Below, piece by piece: positions 57,092 to 64,000 of a DNA stretch of 64,000 bases. The DNA comes from Ornithodoros turicata. Lineage: Eukaryota > Arthropoda > Arachnida > Ixodida > Argasidae. Position numbers and translations under genes: made by a program. The notes under the pieces were generated by a model that saw only the letters and a program-made list of their open reading frames with translations, was not told the origin of the DNA and made no database searches. The stretch lies in assembly GCF_037126465.1 (NCBI RefSeq), contig NC_088209.1, forward strand, positions 8,077,947-8,141,946. Direction: 5' to 3'. The first letter of the stretch is position 1. Every line of letters begins with the position of its first letter.

Positions 57092-57736
57092 TAGAGCCCT
57101 GCACCATCCGCGGATGGAAGCGGATATCCGCGGATATCCGCAAGATGCTTGCGGATTCGGATGAAAATTTAGAACTTTCTGCGGTGTGCGGATCGGATAC
57201 GGGTGGCGCGAGGTCGGATGCGGATCGGATGCAGTTACGAAGGCAGCGGATCGGTAGCGGATCGGATGCGGATATATCGCGTGCTGTAATTTGTCCACTA
57301 GCAATTTATTTGCATTGCGCGGCGACAGCGGGGGGATGCTCGGGTTCACCATTGACCATGCGCGGCCAAGACAGGAGAGAACGTATTCTGACGTCTCGAA
57401 GCGCACGTGCACCGACAAGGTAGCGTTCCACGCGTTCCAGAAGTCTCTCCCTATCGCGTTTGTTGAAACGTTTCCCGCCGCTTGTCGTCATGAGTCCTTC
57501 CGTGACAGCGTGGAAGCATATCCGAAATTATACCAACATATGCTTGCGGCGGTCTTTACGCGTCCTTCGAAACGTGCGGATTTTGCGGATCGGATGCGGA
57601 TGGTGCGTTTTTGTCAGCGGATCGGATGCGGATGTAAACTGTTGTGTATGCTGCGGATTCGGATCGGATGCGGACCACGTGCGCGCGGATGCGGGTCGGA
57701 TGTGGATGCCAAAAATCTCATCCGCGCAGGGCTCTA
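57092..57736. mobile_element. hAT-type MITE, TAGAGCCCTGC family, copy 2 (inverted)
   Basis: Ends TAGAGCCCTGCACCATCC and CATCCGCGCAGGGCTCTA; perfect 8-bp duplication CCTGTCAT at 57084-57091 and 57737-57744. Length 645 bp against 644 bp for the copy at 39725. CGGATCGGATGCGGAT words fill the arms. The - strand frame 57306-57491 (MTTSGGKRFNKRD..., 61 aa) corresponds to the frame in the other copy. Confidence 0.88.
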
Positions 57737-57744
57737 CCTGTCAT

Positions 57745-60436
57745 AATTGAACACGATGAGGAATAGAGAGCACGGTTACAGGCTGACACCCCCCCGAGAG
57801 GGAAAAAAAAAAACGAAGGAGACGTGTGCAGAAATGGTAGCAATGTTTGGAAGCCAGCCAGATGGAGAATTAGATCCTTGAACGGAATGTGACCAAATGT
57901 AGTATACTGATGGGTAGAGTTGAAAATATCGAACAAATGGGGTCCAATTTGCCACATTAAAAAAAAAAAAAAACGAGAGGAGAAATATCGTAATGACAGA
58001 TGCTCTCTCGGTAAATACTATGGTTCATCTTATCTTGGCGCTTCGTTATTTTAATTCGTGGTAAACTGGGTATTGCTATGCAAGTTTGAAGTGAAGGTTT
58101 TCGCGACTGTTATTTCAGCGCGAGTGGTTTGGGAAACTCATTGTACTTTGCACACAGGAGCAGTAGGTGGGGTAGTGTGTACTTGACCTTGGCAACGTAT
58201 CCTTGAGTTTGGTTAAAATAAAAACAGGCAGAATGCAAAAACGAACAGCACAGGACAATACTTTAAATAAATATAATTTGGCTCATTGCAAAATCATTTA
58301 TGGCTGTTGTATGTGTGTGCTGTGTTCATTCTCAACAATGGAGTGATGAGCGGGTTTTATTATCTCGCATTTCAAGACAGATTATCAGTTCATAGAGATA
58401 GAGGTGGTTGAGAAAAAAAAATAGCGTGTGCTCACGTACGCTGCATATAAAGGTGCTTCCTCATCAAGATCCTATCTTTTAGCTTTATAACGTGGTTTAC
58501 GGACTTCCTGAAATCCTTCCTCGTTTCGAGTATTTGCTTTCTATGTTACATCTCGGTAAATAGTATAGATAAATTAAACTCTCAATCGTGTCACCGCAAC
58601 TGTTACTTTCTGAAAATCCACGATACGACTGCGCGTTAAGTTCCGATGCGCTATCTGAAAACTGCTGGAGAGCAGCCACAACATACAAAGGAAAGTAGGA
58701 TGTCAGTGATGCGTTCACTGGAACCTTGTTCTGCTCGCTCAGCGGAGAGGATGAAGCAACTTCCCCTTAACGCACCATTAATCTGGGCGAGCTTTTGATG
58801 AAAAATTCATTGGGCTGCCGTGAGCCCTCTGGCAGTTCATATCATCACCGGATCAGTGTGACCTATTAAGTAAGAGTGGAGGAGAGAGAGTGTGCAGAGA
58901 GGGGCATATATTGCCGCTCAGACATCAAGATGGCCAGGATCGGTGTCTTACCGGATGAGTTTCGTCATGGTCGCTCCCCTTCATCATTCTGTGTCTGTGA
59001 GTCCCGAGGGATCGCTCGTCTTCAAGCGGGGCGAAGACCTTGCCATCGTTGCACGCAGCTTGCTGTGCAAGTGGTCTTCGTCCTGATGCCAACCAGTGTC
59101 ATGCTTTCGACTTTGAGTTATCACCAAATGAAGTTCACCTTGGGTTTCACGGCATGCGGCAAAATACCGGGGGAACGCTGCACTTTTTCTTCTGTTCGAA
59201 TTATATATTTATTGTCCCACGTAAAACTAAAATATGTCTGCGACATTCTGTTCTTTGCACTTTGAGAATATGCAGTTTTAACAGATTTGTAACTTGCAAT
59301 CAGCAGCTTTATGTGTGCTGTGGCTGCATACATGTTTAGATGTTTAGCATGCCTTAGCTGCCTTAGCATGCTTGCTTGCAAGCTTAGCCTTAGCATGCTT
59401 CCTGTTCTAAATGCAGATGTTTAGCATGTCTAACACATATGTGCTGGTGCGTGAAGGAAAAAGATGTGCGGATAAACTTTCGTTAATGTTTTCATAAAAT
59501 TTAAACTGTTTTTGTCTTGGGGGGGGGGTTAGATGTTGGCAACCACTAGTTGTCGCCACGAATGGTGCACATTATTGGCATTCTGTGTTTCAAAAAGGAA
59601 GGTCAGTTGCTATAGGGGATTATTACGTTAGTTGTTTAATTGTTATTTTACGTTATGTACAAAAATTATGTGAGAAATTCCAGTACATTGACATCCCTAG
59701 GTGGTACACCTAGGGTCGTTTACGTTTATTCTCTCTGAGGCGCTCAGAGTGGATATGTCGTCACGGGGCTGGCTCAAAGGCGTATGAGAATTGGCTCAGA
59801 TCCTCTTGCTGTGTGTTTGGATATTTGCTGAGTGTCACCTTTGAGGCTGCTCGCTTCACTCAGAGCCTAGAGGACGAGTTCACAGATACTTCCCACAGTT
59901 CCCGAGCTAGAGGGTGGCTAGAACGTGGCTAGAGGGTTGAAATTAAAAATTGCCATTGAAATTTTGAAATGGTTTTCATCTAGACCATCTAAACTGCCTT
60001 ACCACCCGAATATAATTCTGGAATTCATCGTAAGTGCTCAAATTTTGCTCCTGGTGTAAAAATAAAAAAAAAAGCAAAAATAACTGTGAATGTAACATAT
60101 CAAACATTTTTTTCTTTTTGGTTCACAACATTTTTTTTTTCTTTTCTCTTTGGTTCCCCCCTCGGGTTCTACACTGTATGAAATTTTTATATTTTATATT
60201 TTAATGTGCCATAACATTTACATGTATACATCTGCAAGGCCTACTTTGTATACCTCCATTGTTTTTGAAGGATAGTAGATGGTTTACCATACAAAACGAA
60301 AGCAATATAATATAGTTCGTATTTTTCTGAGATTTAGTGGCATAAGCACGAGCTACCGAACATTTGCCGAGGATACGCAGCTGAGAGAAACAGGATTGAG
60401 AACTGTTTTGAGATGTGATGTATCATAATCAGCAGT
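57745..60436. other. No gene recognised
   Basis: A-runs at 57802-57813 and 57958-57973, a G-run at 59520-59528, a GCATG-rich patch at 59340-59425 (TTAGCATGC words) and a short CCCTAGGTGGTACACCTAGGG palindrome region at 59696-59715. Open frames at 58876-59265 have no recognisable similarity. Confidence 0.4.
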
Positions 60437-60577
60437 GAAAGATGCAAGTCACTGAAAAGGTTAGCCAGCTGTAGGACTCGAACCCACATTTTCCGGATTA
60501 CCAGTCTGGACCGGTAATCCAGAAGATGTGGGTTCGAGTCCTACAGCTGGCTAACCTTTCCGTGACTTCCATCTTTC
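60437..60577. repeat. Inverted pair of tRNA-like sequences (hairpin)
   Basis: Arms 60437-60502 and 60513-60577 are inverted copies separated by the 10-base loop AGTCTGGACC. On the + strand the right arm carries GGTTCGAGTCC, a perfect B-box/T-arm consensus, in GATGTGGGTTCGAGTCCTAC. The left arm carries the same on the - strand. A full cloverleaf with a proper acceptor stem and A box is not formed, so these are tRNA-derived repeats and not tRNA genes. Confidence 0.75.
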
Positions 60578-61495
60578 ATCGTTAATTCCTTAGGCAATCT
60601 GAAACTTTGTATGTATTTGTCCTTTCTATGTTGTTCCAGCCTCAGAATATCAGTTCTCTGATTTTTAAAATCAGTGGCAGGATTGCTTCTCGGAACAGGG
60701 ACAGAACGTTAGGGACAGTGTCGTCTCGGCATCAAAAGTGCCGGCTGTGAAATTCCATTGCAGCATAAGTAGCTGCAAATTTAATTTAAGCATTTTGCAC
60801 TGTTACTGAGGAGATTATAAGAGAGTACGTAGCAGTATTTGTTAATTTAAGCTTTGGTTTTGGTCCAGACTGTTGCTCTAAGTCGGCCAGCGACCGGAGC
60901 TCACTGTGCACTGTTTGTTTACAAGAAGTTCGGTGTATTTTTATACGCGCTTCCCCACCAGATCAACCGAATCCATACACAGAGAATGCCAGTTATCCTT
61001 CTGTTTACGTTATTTCACCCACTGCATCTCTCGAGTCTTTTTGCAGCTTTTGACCGCTTCGGCATGTGTTTGGAAGGGGAGGGGAGGGGGGGGGGGATGC
61101 TGTCCGACAGAGGCGCTCGGGAGAATATGGTGCACAAAAAAGCGAGAGCCGAGGGAATTTTGAGCTCTGTAGAGCAATTTGTTTCCTAGAATCCTTTTCT
61201 TTGTTTCTCTACAGCAAAGAGGAGGCCTCACCTTTGTTCTGCCCCGGGCAGATATGAGCCTGGGACGACTCTGCTGTGTATACATGTTGCAAAGGCGGTC
61301 TGTTTGTGATTGTTTTGTGGAGCGCCAGAACATCTACCTGTTGCATTGGCTGCTCCATCTTGCTCTCTTTGTACTCGTACAACTGAAAAGAAAAAAAAAA
61401 GAACTGGTTCTAAATCACGTAAAGTAAAGAGAACTAGCTGAGGCAGCCTAATGAGGCGATTCCTGGCGTCAGCACTTTTTCGTGTGTTGTTTGAC
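60578..61495. other. No gene recognised
   Basis: A G-rich run lies at about 61077-61096. Several open frames at 60854-61430 have no recognisable similarity and no splice context I could support. Confidence 0.4.
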
Positions 61496-61499
61496 TTAA

Positions 61500-62094
61500 A
61501 GGGGCACTAAAATGCAAAAATGGGTTTGACTTCAAATTATGTTACACTCTATGTTGATTCCGTACTTGTCATTGTTATTCAAAAATTTGGTGCTATTACG
61601 AAGCAACAATCACAATTACACCAGGCTCTTTCTTGCTTCGGCACTAAGCAGTGATAGATGCTTCAGCTTGTGCATCAGTGTTTTTAGCCCATGACATGCC
61701 ATGGAGCAGTCCCAGTCCAGTGAAAAACACAGTGCGAGTTGCAAAGCGGGCTGGCGTCGCATTCTGAAGGACGTTAAGATAGTGGAACATTAGCGAGAAC
61801 TGCTGTGGGCTACAATTAATTGAATTGGTATAAAAAAATAAGCGGTACGCATCACGCTGCACATATGCAGAACACTACGATCGGACCCGCTCCAAATCCA
61901 CACACCCACGACAGGTATGCGCGCGCTTCTCCTACTGTGTCATTGGATGCCGCCAATCTCTGCCTCCTGGGGATCGTTGCCAACAAAGACGACTCTGTTT
62001 TCATTGCGTTCTGTGAACTGATTTTATTTCAGTTGCGGTAATTGAAACACTGACTTTCATTAGAGACCGAGTTGTTTTGCATCTTAGTGACCCT
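61500..62094. mobile_element. piggyBac-like MITE with TTAA target sites, second family
   Basis: Termini AGGGGCACTAAAATGCAAAA and TTTTGCATCTTAGTGACCCT are inverted repeats with two mismatches in 20. TTAA lies at 61496-61499 and 62095-62098. 595 bp with no transposase frame. Its ends share the AGGG..ACTA pattern of the element at 14110-14725. Confidence 0.75.
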
Positions 62095-62098
62095 TTAA

Positions 62099-64000
62099 TA
62101 AATCGCACGCAACTGACCTTTTTCACATACACGTCGTGTCCCGGTGCCAAAGCAAACCCACATGGGCAGCATCAGAACTGCTCTTTGTTATTTACTTACT
62201 TAGAGGTGCTGTTGACACTGTTGGGTCGTTACAGTGGCGGAATGGAAGGAACAGATGCAAAATGTTACGCGCACAATTGAACAATGTTATGAAGGAACAA
62301 TGAAGGATGTTTAGATAAAGGTGAACATAACAACTATTCTAGCAACAGCACAGTGTTATCAAGAAAAACAGTCGAAGCAAACAACAGTATCAGAGAGAGA
62401 ATGCCATTGTTGGCGCATGTAGGAAAAATATGAGTGCTTGCATTTTTTCTGTTTCGTTTCGAAGTGGTGGGGCCGACGAGTCGGCGTGGTGTCCCTACTG
62501 GTCCCCATTCGCATCTGCTCCGGTTGACCCCATCCAGCTCCATGTATTGAATAAGCAGATAACCTTGTCAAGTGCGACCAATGTCATCGGGAGCCGCCGT
62601 GCACGCACATAAGTAGATGTGAGAAAGGTCCATTAAGCCTAATACATGTATAGGAAACAGCTCACTCTGTCTGTACAAATCACCTGTAGGGCATTTTATC
62701 TTGCCAACTTAGATTTAGGCATGCATTCTTTGAACTGTGGATGTTTACTGTACAGATTAGAGCCCCCCCCTTCCCCAAGCTCTAGTTAACTTTGTTGCAA
62801 CAAAAGCACCAGTGTGAGATGTCGCCCTTAACATGTACCTGGCAATTTATTACAGATCGAGCTTTAGCAGTTGGCGATGCTTTTAAAAAATACTGGTGTG
62901 TTGTGCACAGTATGCAGAGGCAATACCAGTTTTGTTTTTTCATTAGTTCTCACAGAGTGCCTTCACGTTTAAAATAGTACCACAGGAAACCAGCGATTCG
63001 TGGGAGCAAAATAACCAGCAATCTCTCACGCCAAATTTCAGAAACATCAAATGCTGTAAAATTAAAATCCATTGGTACAATTTTACATTTCTCAGAAATT
63101 AATATTAAATAAGCTTTTTATCATTAAGTTTATTATTATTGAATTTATTTTTAAATTTAATTTATTATAAATTTATTATTCATTAATTAATTAATTACTA
63201 AATAAGCTGGTGCCACATGAAAAATGGAACGTAGTCAGCACCCTCATTCTTGGTTTTTGTGTCTAGTATGTATTAATTATATATATTAATATATTCATTA
63301 TACATTATCATTATTATTATATTTAATTAATATATACATTAATTAAATGTTCATTACAAACACAAAGAGGTGGAGAAAAGGGTTCTGGCAAGGTAAAAAA
63401 AAAAGGCAATTATTAAGGCAAGCAAAGTGGAGAATGTCTCGTTTGGGAAACTTTTAGGCACTTACTGGCACCTAGTTGGACCCATGTAGTCTCGTAGTGC
63501 CTGAGATGATGATGTACTGACTCTCCTTCCTAACCTCTGCTTTATAAATGCAGTTGAGTAGTTTCATTTATAATCGACCAAGGGGCGCCGGTGACATTTT
63601 TATTTTCTTCAGGAAAAAATATATGTTATTCCTAATCCAAAGAGAAGCAAAACAAGCCTAGTCGCAGGTCTCTGCGATATTTCGTTCTCGGTCGGCAAGG
63701 CTCCAAGTAAATGAGCGCGATTTGGGCAGCTCCAGCTTTTCCACATTTGGCACGCTGGATCCTGCGAACGGCTGCTTTCTTCTGAAAGCAATTTTTTTCA
63801 CTGGCAGAATGGGTGGTGCAGATTTGCTTAAGACAATTAAATTCGGTGGTAAAGCCCGAAAAAATTTCGAAAAAAAATCGCGAAAACGCCTCCGAGGACG
63901 TTCGTAGTGCAACTTTGCCAATTTCTTATGTAATCCCGTAATTCCCGAATATGACGAAACTTATATGAGATGAAAAAGCTTTTTTTACTCTTTCGTTTAG
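62099..64000. other. No gene recognised; AT-rich tract
   Basis: 63080-63360 is a low-complexity ATTAAT/TTTATTAT tract. An 87-codon - strand frame at 63658-63921 is basic and repeat-like but unrecognised. Nothing else can be supported. Confidence 0.4.

Noticed and set aside
58876..59265. 129-aa plus-strand frame as a later FAM102 exon
   Set aside because: It has none of the expected NT-C2 continuation and no splice borders in the required phase 2.
60513..60577. Functional tRNA gene
   Set aside because: The T-arm consensus is present but a complete cloverleaf with acceptor stem and A box cannot be drawn, and the sequence exists as an inverted repeat pair.

Overview
This is animal genomic DNA, most likely from a hard (ixodid) tick. 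It carries intron-split genes with GT/AG boundaries, many small non-autonomous DNA transposons, decayed non-LTR retrotransposons and a tRNA-derived SINE whose body resembles the Ruka-type SINEs of ixodid ticks. The tick assignment rests on that SINE and on remembered tick repeats, so it is an inference.

Three protein genes can be named from conserved sequence. The largest is an NPDC1 (C. elegans CAB-1) orthologue on the + strand, rebuilt here as seven coding exons between 19329 and 38454. All splice phases agree and the joined frame is 942 nt (313 aa plus stop). It has a signal peptide, a single membrane span and the conserved cytoplasmic tail of the family. MED31, the Mediator subunit, lies on the - strand at 50903-51295 as one uninterrupted 130-aa frame. 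The first coding exon of a FAM102/EEIG1 family gene (NT-C2 domain) lies on the + strand at 52262-52407, diverging from MED31 with 966 bp between the start codons; its later exons were not found and probably lie beyond the window. A possible unidentified - strand gene (three putative exons, 9253-9916) is offered with low confidence.

Layout: 1-280 unique sequence; 281-8825 a composite satellite made of about 58 copies of a 73-bp monomer, five copies of a 268-bp cassette, three AC(A/G) trinucleotide blocks and three copies of a roughly 100-bp tail; 8826-19130 transposon-rich DNA with LINE fragments, a TTAA-flanked MITE, a hAT MITE and a duplicated 300-bp repeat; 19130-38454 NPDC1 with TE-filled introns; 38455-50900 nested MITEs, a near-perfect 400-bp palindrome and a 126-bp minisatellite; 50903-52407 the MED31/FAM102 divergent pair; 52408-64000 probable FAM102 intron or downstream DNA with further hAT and TTAA MITEs and an inverted tRNA-like repeat.

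The most notable material outside genes is a set of hAT-type MITEs sharing TAGRGCC termini. Six of the seven have identifiable 8-bp target duplications (two with one mismatch), each family is filled with its own short iterated word, and several duplications resemble NNTATAAT. No CRISPR array, operon or prokaryotic system is present, and I found no sign of a viral genome.
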